Source of the DNA: Aestuariivita boseongensis
Lineage (GTDB): Bacteria > Pseudomonadota > Alphaproteobacteria > Rhodobacterales > Rhodobacteraceae
NCBI RefSeq assembly: GCF_001262635.1
Contig: NZ_JXYH01000019.1
Coordinates: 1-64,000 of the forward strand
Direction of reading: 5' to 3'
DNA length: 64,000 nt
A model generated the notes under the pieces. The model saw only the letters and a list, made by a program, of their open reading frames with translations, did no database searches and had not been told where the DNA came from. The first letter of the stretch is position 1; each line of letters begins with the position of its first letter. Shown in pieces: positions 27,159-34,692 of the stretch. Both the position numbers and the translations under genes were made by a program.

Positions 27159-27898
27159 CGCCGTACGACATCGCAAGCAAGCGTGTAGCCAACACCGCGA
27201 ACGGTCTTGATCAGTCTTGGATTTGACGGATCACGTTCGATCTTTTTGCGCAAGCGTGCCACCTGGTTGTCGATGGTGCGGTCCAGCGGGCTCCATTCCA
27301 CGCCGCCGGTCAGATCCATCAACTGATCGCGCGACAAGACGCGCTTGGGGCGGTCCAGAAACACCATAAGAAGTCTGAAATCCCCACTGGTCAGGCCGCA
27401 GTCTTCCCGATTCCTGTTGATCAGCTCCATGTGGTCCGGGATCGCTGTCATACCGTCGAACTCGAAAACCTGGTTTTCCGCAGGTACCGATATCGGCTCT
27501 GCGGTTGCCGGGTTGGCCTTTTGGTCCTCACTTGCCGATCTTCGCAGCACGCTGCGCACGCGGGCGACGAGTTCACGGACATGGAAGGGCTTGGCGATAT
27601 AATCATCCGCGCCCACTTCCAGACCGACGACGCGGTCGATCACGTCATCCTTCCCGCTAACCATGATAATCGGCACTTGCGAGTTGCGCCGGATCTCGCG
27701 GGCGAGATCCACGCCGTTATCCTTGCCCAGATGAATATCAAGCGTGATCAGGTCGATCCTGCTGTCTGACAGCGACTGAAACACGTCTTGCGCTGTTTCG
27801 GCCTCTCTGATGGCAAAGCCCTCGTCTTCCAGAACATTGCGGATCAGGGTTCTGATTTTCAGATCGTCATCTACAACAAGAACGGTCTGATTTGCCAT
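27125..27898 (-). CDS. OmpR/PhoB-family response regulator, FxkR-like by context
   Basis: 257 residues: receiver with Asp11/Asp12, phospho-Asp54 (LITLDIHLG) and Lys103 (YIAKPFHV), then a Ser/Glu-rich linker and an OmpR-type winged helix (FRLLMVFLDRPKRVLSRDQL, DRTIDNQVARLRKKIERD, VRGVGYTL). It is convergent with the FixL-like hybrid kinase and divergent from the FixK-like gene. In Rhizobium etli an OmpR-type regulator, FxkR, links hybrid FixL to fixK; this gene has the same family and position. A 10-bp-period direct repeat, as bound by OmpR-type proteins, lies 70 bases before its own start. Confidence 0.9.
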   Translation of the reverse strand: MANQTVLVVDDDLKIRTLIRNVLEDEGFAIREAETAQDVFQSLSDSRIDLITLDIHLGKDNGVDLAREIRRNSQVPIIMVSGKDDVIDRVVGLEVGADDYIAKPFHVRELVARVRSVLRRSASEDQKANPATAEPISVPAENQVFEFDGMTAIPDHMELINRNREDCGLTSGDFRLLMVFLDRPKRVLSRDQLMDLTGGVEWSPLDRTIDNQVARLRKKIERDPSNPRLIKTVRGVGYTLACDVVRRHSSTTSANNV

Positions 27899-27967
27899 CT
27901 CGCCCCCACTAGCAACGCAAGAACACGCAGTCTTGCGGCTCCCAAAACAATCGAGCCGACGTATTCC

Positions 27968-27983
27968 AATACAAAATGATACA
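27968..27983. promoter_or_regulatory. Direct repeat upstream of fixK-like gene, candidate response-regulator site
   Basis: AATACA-AAAT-GATACA is a direct repeat with a 10-base period, 77 bases before the FixK-like start and 70 bases before the divergent response regulator. OmpR-type regulators bind such tandem half-sites. I recall the FxkR K-box of Rhizobium as GTTACA-N4-GTTACA; the TACA core and N4 spacing agree, but the outer bases differ. Confidence 0.45.
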
Positions 27984-28059
27984 AACGCTTACCATACATC
28001 TCCAAGTATAAATACATGCATCCGCAAAGCTGACCTCTGTTTGTTAAGGAGGTTATCCG

Positions 28060-28734
28060 ATGTACGTCACGATTCCCGACCAAGACATGTTTCAGACCCC
28101 GGTTGGGGATCTGGAAAGCTGCACGCCGAAGATTCCTGAAACACGCTTGAAAGAAGGGCGTTTCCTGTATCTGGAAGGTGACGAAGTCGAATGGCTGTAT
28201 CAAGTGACCAGCGGCGTCGTTCTTTTGTCGCGCCTGTTGGCGGATGGGCGTCGGCAGGTTATCGCCTTCGGCTATCCGGGTGACATCATCGGCTTCCCGT
28301 CTCGGGGGTTGCATCATACGGATTGCATGTCTCTGACCGATGTGCGTTTGCAGCCGTACCGCCGGGCGCACCTTGAAAGCGGAGAGGGTGATCCGAAACT
28401 GCATCTGGCGCTGCTGAACGCCGCGCTGTTGGAAATCAGCGCCATGCAGGATCATTTCATGATGCTTGGCCGGAAATCGGCAATCGAAAAACTGGCATCG
28501 TTTCTGTGCGTCTTTTCCGAACGCGTGGGCGAAGATCTGGGTCCGTTCCGGCAGATCACCCTACCAATGAGCCGCTCTGACATCGCGGATTTTCTGGGCC
28601 TGACCACTGAAACCGTCAGCCGGACGTTCACACAGCTGCGCAAAGCAGGGATCATTTCCACCGACAAAAGCGACGCGGTTGTCATTTTGAAACCCACAGC
28701 CTTGCTGGGTCTGTCCCTTGGCGATGAAGACTGA
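28060..28734 (+). CDS. FixK-like Crp/Fnr-family transcriptional regulator
   Basis: 224 residues: effector-domain jelly roll (about 25-115), dimer helix (about 117-155) and winged HTH. The recognition helix contains Glu184, Ser187 and Arg188 (TTETVSRTF), the E-SR set by which FNR and FixK read TTGAT half-sites. The N-terminal Cys cluster of FNR is absent (only Cys21, Cys89 and Cys150), so it should not carry a 4Fe-4S cluster and probably depends on transcriptional control, as FixK does. RQVIAFGYPGDIIGF is FixK/NtcA-like. AAGGAGGT precedes the ATG. It is the likely regulator of the FNR-type sites around it. Confidence 0.88.
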   Translation: MYVTIPDQDMFQTPVGDLESCTPKIPETRLKEGRFLYLEGDEVEWLYQVTSGVVLLSRLLADGRRQVIAFGYPGDIIGFPSRGLHHTDCMSLTDVRLQPYRRAHLESGEGDPKLHLALLNAALLEISAMQDHFMMLGRKSAIEKLASFLCVFSERVGEDLGPFRQITLPMSRSDIADFLGLTTETVSRTFTQLRKAGIISTDKSDAVVILKPTALLGLSLGDED

Positions 28735-28828
28735 TCTTTCCTGATCCCGCTTGCGGCCGTTCAAACTGTCCCTCGCGGCCGCGACTTGGCGCATACGACC
28801 GTCCCATAGGGTCGTATGCGCTTTTCTT

Positions 28829-30010
28829 TCAGGTATTGTCGGCTTTCAGATCCACGTTGAACACGACATCGGGATTGCCGGCCAGCCACAGGAAAAGCGC
28901 CCGTGTCATCGCCCCGACCCCCAGCAGAACCAGAGTGTAATTGGCGACCCAGCCGACGAATGGGATGTAGTTGAGCAGCGCAATCGCTGTGATCGCGGCA
29001 GCAAACACCATCAGCCTTGTGACATTGCTTGGATCATCCGCGCCGCCAAACCCGGACCAGACGCGCATCGCGACACCATAAGCGCCAAGGGCATATCCCA
29101 GTGTCCAGACCACTACGATGCTCAGGATCAGGATCGGCACGAAGGGCAATCCGACGACTGTCAGAGCGGTGACAAGGATCATTCCGAAAAGAATGGACAG
29201 GCCGATAACGCCCAGAAGGATGGATTGACCGGGCGCCTTGGCGATGCTGCGCCGCAAAGTGGCCAGCCGTTTGGGCATGAACCCCAGCATGAGTGCGCCC
29301 AGCACCAGAAAGAAGAACAGCGAAATCAGAAACCCGGCAAGCATCGATGCAAAGGTCGGCAGACCTGGCAGTTCCTTCCCGATCGCGTCCAGGTTTTCTG
29401 CCAGTCGGCTTGCCGTCAGCGGCTCGTATACGACCCGGTCTTTCGGGGCCACGCGTTCAGGAACCGCGATCCTTTCTTTGGTCGAATAGGTCAGCGTCCC
29501 GTCGATCTTGCCATCGGGGCCGAATGTCAAAGTGCCGGCCGTGATGCGCACGTCGCCCTGTATCGGCGCGTTCAAGATCACATCGCGTGCGGTCACCATC
29601 AGCGCGCCTTCAATCGGACCGTCCACCGTGACCGAGTTGCCGAACAGGCGCACATTGCCTTGGGTGACAGATGTTTTTTCTGTGCGGATCGAAAACCCCG
29701 CCGCGGTCAGGTCTTCGGCAACATTGCCGCGCACGACAATCGTCGCACCGGCGGCGTAAAGATCGTTGTCGGTGTCCGTGCTGATGGACAGGTCGAAACC
29801 CGAAACGTGAAGGTCGCCATCCACACGGCCCCGCGCTTCAATTGTTCTGCCTGCAAGAAAGGCATCGGCTTTTGCGTCGACGGTTTCGTTTAGCTGCTCG
29901 CCGGCCACATAGGTATCCCCGCCATGGGTGACGGATACCGTTTCGGCCTGGCTGGCAACGGGAAGACCGATGGCCACAGCCAGGGCCAGGGCATGCGCGA
30001 TCTTGAACAT
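28829..30010 (-). CDS. Exported bactofilin-like/polymer-forming repeat protein with C-terminal membrane domain
   Basis: About 393 residues. A signal peptide (FKIAHALALAVAIGLPVASQ) is followed by a beta-helical stretch of short repeats (about 30-190: IEARGRVDGDLHVSG, ATIVVRGNVAEDLTAAG, VTVDGPIEGALMV, GDVRITAGTLTFG) like bactofilin/polymer-forming domains. Several TMs follow from about 225 to 385. The repeat domain would therefore be periplasmic, unlike cytoplasmic bactofilins. I prefer ATG 30010, which has GAGGAG upstream, over a start nine codons earlier. A perfect FNR/FixK site lies 61 bases upstream. Function unknown. Confidence 0.72.
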   Translation of the reverse strand: MFKIAHALALAVAIGLPVASQAETVSVTHGGDTYVAGEQLNETVDAKADAFLAGRTIEARGRVDGDLHVSGFDLSISTDTDNDLYAAGATIVVRGNVAEDLTAAGFSIRTEKTSVTQGNVRLFGNSVTVDGPIEGALMVTARDVILNAPIQGDVRITAGTLTFGPDGKIDGTLTYSTKERIAVPERVAPKDRVVYEPLTASRLAENLDAIGKELPGLPTFASMLAGFLISLFFFLVLGALMLGFMPKRLATLRRSIAKAPGQSILLGVIGLSILFGMILVTALTVVGLPFVPILILSIVVVWTLGYALGAYGVAMRVWSGFGGADDPSNVTRLMVFAAAITAIALLNYIPFVGWVANYTLVLLGVGAMTRALFLWLAGNPDVVFNVDLKADNT

Positions 30011-30070
30011 GGAAACACTCCTCAACACGGTTTGCACAGCCCCACAATAAGGGAGCCTGACACCCCCTGA

Positions 30071-30084
30071 TTGATGGGGATCAA
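30071..30084. promoter_or_regulatory. Perfect FNR/FixK site between bactofilin-like gene and hsp20
   Basis: TTGAT-GGGG-ATCAA matches the consensus at all ten positions. It is centred about 67 bases before the bactofilin-like start (minus) and 82 bases before the Hsp20 start (plus), suited to control both. Confidence 0.85.
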
Positions 30085-30159
30085 TCGGTTTGGCGCAGGG
30101 TTTGCTAGGGGGAAAGCGACACGCATCAGGTGTCGGCCATTCAGAAAGGAGAGTTTGTC

Positions 30160-30645
30160 ATGTCACGCCCATCATTGCCCAAGACCCGGGACACCGCAGC
30201 CGGATCCGCCTTCTTCCCGTCCTTTCAAAAGGAAATGAACCGCCTGCTGGATCAGTTCAGGTCAGGTTTCCCGTCGATGGATGACGAGGTCAGTCCGATG
30301 TTTTCGGAAACGTCTTTCCCGGCCATCGATGTGTCCGAGACCGAAGACGCCATCGACGTCAGCGCCGAAGTGCCGGGCGTCAAGGAAGATGACCTGGATG
30401 TCAGCATCTCGGGCCAGACGCTGATCCTGAAGGGCACCAAAAGCTCGGATCATGAAGAGAAGAAGGAAGACTACCACCTGATCGAACGGCGCTATGGCAG
30501 TTTCCGCCGCCATATTCCGCTGGGTTTCACACCCGAGGCTGGAGCGGTCGAAGCGTCCTTCGCTGATGGGCTGCTGAAGCTGCATATCGTCAAGCCACCT
30601 GCGGCCAAAGCGGACGTTCAGAAGATAGATATCAAGAAATCCTGA
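30160..30645 (+). CDS. Hsp20/alpha-crystallin small heat shock protein
   Basis: ATP-independent holdase chaperone of 161 residues. The alpha-crystallin domain spans about residues 50-150, with VSAEVPGVKEDDLDVSISGQ, RRYGSFRRHIPLG and the conserved end ASFADGLLKLHI. A Phe-rich N-terminal arm precedes it and a short C-terminal tail follows. ATG 30160 follows AAAGGAGAG; an upstream ATG in frame at 30130 has no ribosome site. A USP gene follows after 70 bases and is probably co-transcribed from the FNR/FixK-type promoter. Confidence 0.92.
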   Translation: MSRPSLPKTRDTAAGSAFFPSFQKEMNRLLDQFRSGFPSMDDEVSPMFSETSFPAIDVSETEDAIDVSAEVPGVKEDDLDVSISGQTLILKGTKSSDHEEKKEDYHLIERRYGSFRRHIPLGFTPEAGAVEASFADGLLKLHIVKPPAAKADVQKIDIKKS

Positions 30646-30715
30646 CGCAGGACGGGGCGCGGTGGCGCGCCCCGCCCTTCCTGAATACGCGATCAAAGAC
30701 AGCAGGTGCGCGGCC

Positions 30716-31555
30716 ATGAGACCCAAGACCATCCTGGTTTGCCTGACAACACCCGAACACGCAGACACGCTTCTGACCTGCGCTGTGGCCTTGGCGCGCA
30801 AGCATCAGGCGCATTTGATCGGTCTGCACACGGTCGAGGCGCTGTTGGTTTATCCCGGCATCGCCATGCATGTTCCCGAGCCCGCCTTTGCCGCATTCAA
30901 TAAAAGCCAGAAGGCCGAGGCCGAAGAAATCCGCAGCATCTTCTTGCGTCGCACCGAGAGTGAGGATTTCGTCGGCGAATTCCGTCTGCTGCGCGCACAG
31001 TCGCAATCAGCCGCGGAACGCATGATCGAAAGTGCGCGCGCGGCCGATCTTGTGATCATGTCGCACGAGGACAGGAACGCAGATCGCTATGACCAACGGC
31101 ATGCGCAATCTCAGGTGATCCGCCACAGCGGACGGCCCGTGATCGTGGTGCCGCTGGACTATGACGGGCCGGAGATCGGCAGCAATATCGTTCTGGGTTG
31201 GAGCGACACACGCGAAGCCGCGCGCGCGGCCCATGACATGCTGAGTCTTGCAGATCCCGGCGCAACGGTCACGGTCCTGAAGGCGGGTGAGGCGATGACA
31301 GATGCCATAATTGACGGCAAATCCCTTGATATCGCCGAGATGTTTGCGCGCCACGGGCTTCGAACTACTCTGGAATACCGCGAAGCGACGCATCACAGCA
31401 TCGCTGACATCTTGCAGACCGTTGCTTTCGAAAAAGGGGCCGATCTGATCGTGACCGGGGCCTTTGGCCATTCCAAGGCCTATGATTTCGTGATCGGCGC
31501 CACGACCTATGAACTGATGAAGATCCAGAAACTGCCGGTTTTGTTCAGCCGGTGA
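30716..31555 (+). CDS. Universal stress protein, tandem UspA domains
   Basis: 279 residues with two UspA-type HUP domains (about 1-145 and 150-279). Domain 1 begins PKTILVCLTTPEHADTLL; domain 2 contains NIVLGWSDTREAARAA and ends with the nucleotide loop GAFGHSKAYDFVIGATTYEL, close to GxxGx9GS/T. ATG 30716 is chosen because the USP fold begins four residues later; an upstream extension to 30662 is GC-rich leader. It lies in an operon with Hsp20. Confidence 0.9.
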   Translation: MRPKTILVCLTTPEHADTLLTCAVALARKHQAHLIGLHTVEALLVYPGIAMHVPEPAFAAFNKSQKAEAEEIRSIFLRRTESEDFVGEFRLLRAQSQSAAERMIESARAADLVIMSHEDRNADRYDQRHAQSQVIRHSGRPVIVVPLDYDGPEIGSNIVLGWSDTREAARAAHDMLSLADPGATVTVLKAGEAMTDAIIDGKSLDIAEMFARHGLRTTLEYREATHHSIADILQTVAFEKGADLIVTGAFGHSKAYDFVIGATTYELMKIQKLPVLFSR

Positions 31556-31591
31556 CAGGGTCTTGGGCCACCGCCAGCCGCGCCCCTTCCC

Positions 31592-31894
31592 TCAGCCCAG
31601 CGGTTCGTATCTTGCCAGACGGCGCAGGGCCGCGTCACGTTCTTCCAGCAGATCAAGAACAAGGGCAACACCTGCCGCGTTGATCCCCAGATCGCGGTTC
31701 AGGCGACGCGCCTTCTTGGCGCGCACGATGCTTGCGCCCACGAACTGCCACGAACTGCGCGTGCTGCCGACCGGAGCCAGAACACCCTGTTCCACCAATT
31801 CGGTGATCCAGTCTTCATCAGCCTGGCAGAACCGGCACAATTCCTGCAGCGACAGGGCCTTGACGACGGTGCTGCGACGGGTGGCTTTCTTCAT
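31592..31894 (-). CDS. cbpM: Chaperone modulator CbpM
   Basis: A 100-residue MerR-like helical protein that binds the J-domain of CbpA and blocks its stimulation of DnaK. The sequence shows an HTH-like region (LQELCRFCQADEDWITELVE) and the characteristic R-rich helix KKARRLNRDLGINAAGVALV, followed by a C-terminal helix. It starts three bases after the cbpA stop, the usual cbpA-cbpM arrangement. Convergent to the upstream USP gene. Confidence 0.85.
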   Translation of the reverse strand: MKKATRRSTVVKALSLQELCRFCQADEDWITELVEQGVLAPVGSTRSSWQFVGASIVRAKKARRLNRDLGINAAGVALVLDLLEERDAALRRLARYEPLG

Positions 31895-31897
31895 GGC

Positions 31898-32824
31898 TTA
31901 ACCTCCTAGATGGGCGCGCGGGTCAAAGGGCATTTCCTTTGCCATCCGTTCGAACAGGGCGCGCGCTTCTTCGGTTTCGACTTTGGGATTGATGATCTTG
32001 AGCGTGGCATAGATGTCGCCCGCAGGCGTTCCGGGGATGCCTTTGCCCTTCAGCCGCAGTTTCTGCCCCGACCGCGCGTTCCTGGGGATCAGAAGATCAA
32101 CCTTGCCGTCCGGCGTAGGCATGACGACATGGCCGCCCAGCGCTGCTTCCCACGGAGTGATCGGCAGCTCCAGATGCAGGTCCCTTCCATCGGGATGAAA
32201 GACCGGGTGGGCCTGTAAGGCGACCTCAAGGAACAGATCGCCTGCGCCGGTCGCGCCAGGCTGCCCCCGCCCCGTCAGCCTGATATGCTGACCTGGTAGA
32301 ATGCCTTTGGGAATGTGAACGTTGATCGTCTGATCCTGCAGGGTGATCTGCCCGTCGGAACCCAGAACGGGCCTGCGGACGCTCAGCCGGCGTTCGGCCC
32401 CGCGATAGGCATCCTCAAGCGCAATCTCGATCCGCGCATGACTGTCGGCCCCCGGCCCCTGCCACATACCCTCAGACGGACCACTGCCGCGTCGGAACAG
32501 CGTTTCGAAGAAATCGCTGAAGGCGCCCGCGTCCTGGCCACTGGATTGGGAAAAGGAAAACCCTTCGTCCCATCCGGGCGGAGGTTGGTATGCGCCCTGT
32601 GTCGAACGCGGTTCCCGGCCCAACTGGTCATAGGCGGCGCGGCGTTCGGGATCTTTAAGAACCTCATAGGCCTCGTTGACCTCTTTGAATTTTGCTTCCG
32701 CCTCTTCGCCTTGGGCGACATCAGGGTGGTATTTCCGCGCGGCTTTGCGAAACGCCTTCTTGATTGCGTCGGCATCCGCGTTTTTTGCCACGCCAAGGAT
32801 CTTGTAATAGTCTTTGAATTCCAT
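31898..32824 (-). CDS. cbpA: DnaJ-class co-chaperone CbpA
   Basis: J-domain protein acting with DnaK; CbpA is also a nucleoid-associated stress protein. About 308 residues: J-domain (KDYYKILGVAKNADADAIKK, HPD motif in KYHPDVA, about 1-70), a Gly/Phe-containing linker, then C-terminal domains I and II (ILPGQHIRLTGRGQPG, GDIYATLKIINPK). No zinc-finger CxxCxGxG repeats, as expected for CbpA rather than DnaJ. ATG 32824 begins the conserved MEFKDYY; GTG 32830 is an alternative. Divergent from a second tandem USP gene. Confidence 0.92.
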   Translation of the reverse strand: MEFKDYYKILGVAKNADADAIKKAFRKAARKYHPDVAQGEEAEAKFKEVNEAYEVLKDPERRAAYDQLGREPRSTQGAYQPPPGWDEGFSFSQSSGQDAGAFSDFFETLFRRGSGPSEGMWQGPGADSHARIEIALEDAYRGAERRLSVRRPVLGSDGQITLQDQTINVHIPKGILPGQHIRLTGRGQPGATGAGDLFLEVALQAHPVFHPDGRDLHLELPITPWEAALGGHVVMPTPDGKVDLLIPRNARSGQKLRLKGKGIPGTPAGDIYATLKIINPKVETEEARALFERMAKEMPFDPRAHLGG

Positions 32825-32884
32825 CTGCACGCTTGTCCACGTTTGTGCGATATCGGAACGCTTGCATGTTCAGCCTTTTGCGGG

Positions 32885-32898
32885 TTGATCTTTGTCAG
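32885..32898. promoter_or_regulatory. Weak FNR/FixK-like site between cbpA and usp
   Basis: TTGAT-CTTT-GTCAG keeps a perfect left half but has two mismatches on the right. It is centred about 67 bases before the cbpA start and 86 bases before the USP start, the same layout as the better sites, which is the main reason to list it. Confidence 0.35.
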
Positions 32899-32977
32899 TC
32901 CACTGGCACGCTGCCAGGGCAAAATTCCTGCGTCGGCGGTGGCCCCCCGCCCTGCCCCACCCGGAACGGAGACGTAT

Positions 32978-33823
32978 ATGAAACGCCGCACCATCCTGTT
33001 CGTCATGAACATGAAAACCGATGATCATGAGATCACCGACGTCGCAGAAATGGCCGCAAGCCAGGACCATCACCTGCTGTGCCTGGTGCTGGATGTCGCG
33101 CCTGCCCTGCCTGCCTATTCCTATACCGTGCCGCCCTATGGCGGGCTGAACATCCCCGACAACTGGCAGGAAACCCTCACCAGCGCGCAGGACAATCTGA
33201 AAGCCAGAGGCGACGCCGTCGAGAAACTGCTGGCCCGAAGCAATGCATCTGGTGACGTTCAGGTTGCCTTGACCGCGACGCTGGATGCCAAACATGTCGT
33301 GGCACGGTTCGCGCGCGTCAGTGACGAGGCGATCTTTTCCCAAAACCTTCGCGAAACTTCGGATCTGATGACCGAAGCGGCATCAGGCGTTCTGTTCCAT
33401 TCCCCGATCGGGTTCCGGATCAACGCCAACCTGGCAAAGTCGCCGCAATGCATCTTCGTCGCATGGGACAGCAGTGAAGCCGCCTCGGCCGCCGTGCACG
33501 CGGCCTTGCCCCATCTGCTGGAGGCGCGCGAGGTCATCATCTGTTGCATCGATCCGGTGACCACACTGGACCGTGACGGACAGGATCCCGGCACTGATGT
33601 GGCCGCATGGCTCAGCCACCATGGGTGCACCGTTACCGTGGCGCAATTTCCCAGCGGCGGGCGGTCGGTCGCCGATTGCATCCAGGATCGCGCGGAAGAA
33701 GCCGGCGCAGATCTGATCGTGATGGGCGCATATGGTCAGGCCCGGATGATCCAGACCGTTCTGGGCGGCACCACGCGGTCAATGGTGCGGCAGACGAAGT
33801 ATCCTGTTTTTCTGTCCCACTGA
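32978..33823 (+). CDS. Universal stress protein, tandem UspA domains (second copy)
   Basis: 281 residues with two USP domains. Domain 1 starts RRTILFVMNMKTDDHEITDV and looks divergent. Domain 2 starts QCIFVAWDSSEAASAAVHAA and ends with an intact ATP loop, GAYGQARMIQTVLGGTT (GxxGx9GT). ATG 32978 follows GGAACGGAGA; the open frame continues upstream to 32315 but that part overlaps cbpA and is not coding. Divergent from cbpA. It is not a recent duplicate of the other tandem USP. Confidence 0.9.
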   Translation: MKRRTILFVMNMKTDDHEITDVAEMAASQDHHLLCLVLDVAPALPAYSYTVPPYGGLNIPDNWQETLTSAQDNLKARGDAVEKLLARSNASGDVQVALTATLDAKHVVARFARVSDEAIFSQNLRETSDLMTEAASGVLFHSPIGFRINANLAKSPQCIFVAWDSSEAASAAVHAALPHLLEAREVIICCIDPVTTLDRDGQDPGTDVAAWLSHHGCTVTVAQFPSGGRSVADCIQDRAEEAGADLIVMGAYGQARMIQTVLGGTTRSMVRQTKYPVFLSH

Positions 33824-33971
33824 GAGTGAAAGTGGCTTGAGAAATGCCGCCCCCTGCCCCTTTTTGATGTCATCGACGGACGGGGTGCGTCTGTATTTTT
33901 TCCCTCAGCGTCCACAAAATGTCATTAATACAAGGCCTTACGCAACCTTCATACGCAAGGCAAGTAAGCGA

Positions 33972-34169
33972 TCAAAGGGACGGGCCGCCCTCTTCAAAAG
34001 GGTCCTCAATCGGGACGTCCGTTTTTGGGATTTCGGGCGGTTGCTCAGGCAGGTCGGGGTCAGAGGGCTGAGGGGTCTCAGGCCCCACCGGTTTGGGCCC
34101 GGGCTCTTCCGGTTGAGGGGCCTCGGGAGGCGGTTCCTGCCCCGTGACGGCATCTGTGTTGGATGACAT
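33972..34169 (-). CDS. Small proline- and glutamate-rich protein
   Basis: A 65-residue protein, highly acidic and full of Pro-Glu and Pro-x repeats (EPPPEAPQPEEPGPKPVGP). It has no hydrophobic core and is likely disordered. ATG 34169 has a good ribosome site (GAAAGGACC); an ATG eleven codons earlier does not. It is the third gene of a minus-strand operon after the cysteine-less thioredoxin and the DUF5765-like protein. I do not recognise a family. About 150 bases after its stop (33824-33971) contain no visible gene. Confidence 0.5.
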   Translation of the reverse strand: MSSNTDAVTGQEPPPEAPQPEEPGPKPVGPETPQPSDPDLPEQPPEIPKTDVPIEDPFEEGGPSL

Positions 34170-34220
34170 GTCAGGTCCTTTCTCAATCGCGCTCATGACC
34201 ATGTTTTCGAGGGATCCGCC

Positions 34221-34676
34221 TTAGCCGTTCACGCAGATTGATCGCGAATCCCTCGCCGGATACACGCCCAAATTCGGCGTTGATATAGGAATGCAAGACG
34301 ACCGTGCGACTTCAATACCTCGTGCATAAAGAACTATCAGCGGAAGCGCCGCAGGTTGCACGATCCCGGTGATACCCGGAAAGCTATCAGGATCGAGATG
34401 CGCAAAGCGAGCTGCATCTCGCAGGTCTTTTGCAGTTCTGGCAAACTCTGCCGCCGTGTGTCGGGACGACCTGCTTCCAGGCGTCCAATAGCCCACAATC
34501 AATGGCAAGCTGTCATGCAGGATGGCTGCGTTGTGGATCGCTTCATCAATCCCCGCGACCGCGTCTGAAACCAGCGACGCATTGCATGCCCAGCAGTCCG
34601 GCCATCCTGAGGAACCTTGGGCGGCAAAACGGTTGAGATGCCCGCAGATCAAGCAGATGAGTTGATGCGGTTTCAT
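34221..34676 (-). CDS. Thioredoxin-2-like protein with both active-site cysteines lost
   Basis: A 151-residue protein aligned to TrxC. The N-terminal zinc ribbon is kept (Cys8, Cys11, Cys28, Cys31). The thioredoxin fold follows (DSLPLIVGYWTPG), but the WCGPC site reads G67-S68-R69-S70-S71: both cysteines are Ser, so disulfide chemistry is impossible. The cis-Pro loop is present (ALPLIVLY). The last 20 residues (after VARSSC) do not resemble the TrxC end, and another frame continues with a helix-like sequence, so a late frameshift is possible. GAGGAG precedes ATG 34676. It is the middle gene of an FNR-site operon. Confidence 0.65.
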   Translation of the reverse strand: MKPHQLICLICGHLNRFAAQGSSGWPDCWACNASLVSDAVAGIDEAIHNAAILHDSLPLIVGYWTPGSRSSRHTAAEFARTAKDLRDAARFAHLDPDSFPGITGIVQPAALPLIVLYARGIEVARSSCIPISTPNLGVYPARDSRSICVNG

Positions 34677-34692
34677 GTTACGATCTCCTCTT

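Noticed and set aside
32315-32977. N-terminal extension of the second universal stress protein
   Set aside because: It runs antisense through cbpA; a proper ATG with ribosome site and the start of the USP fold is at 32978.
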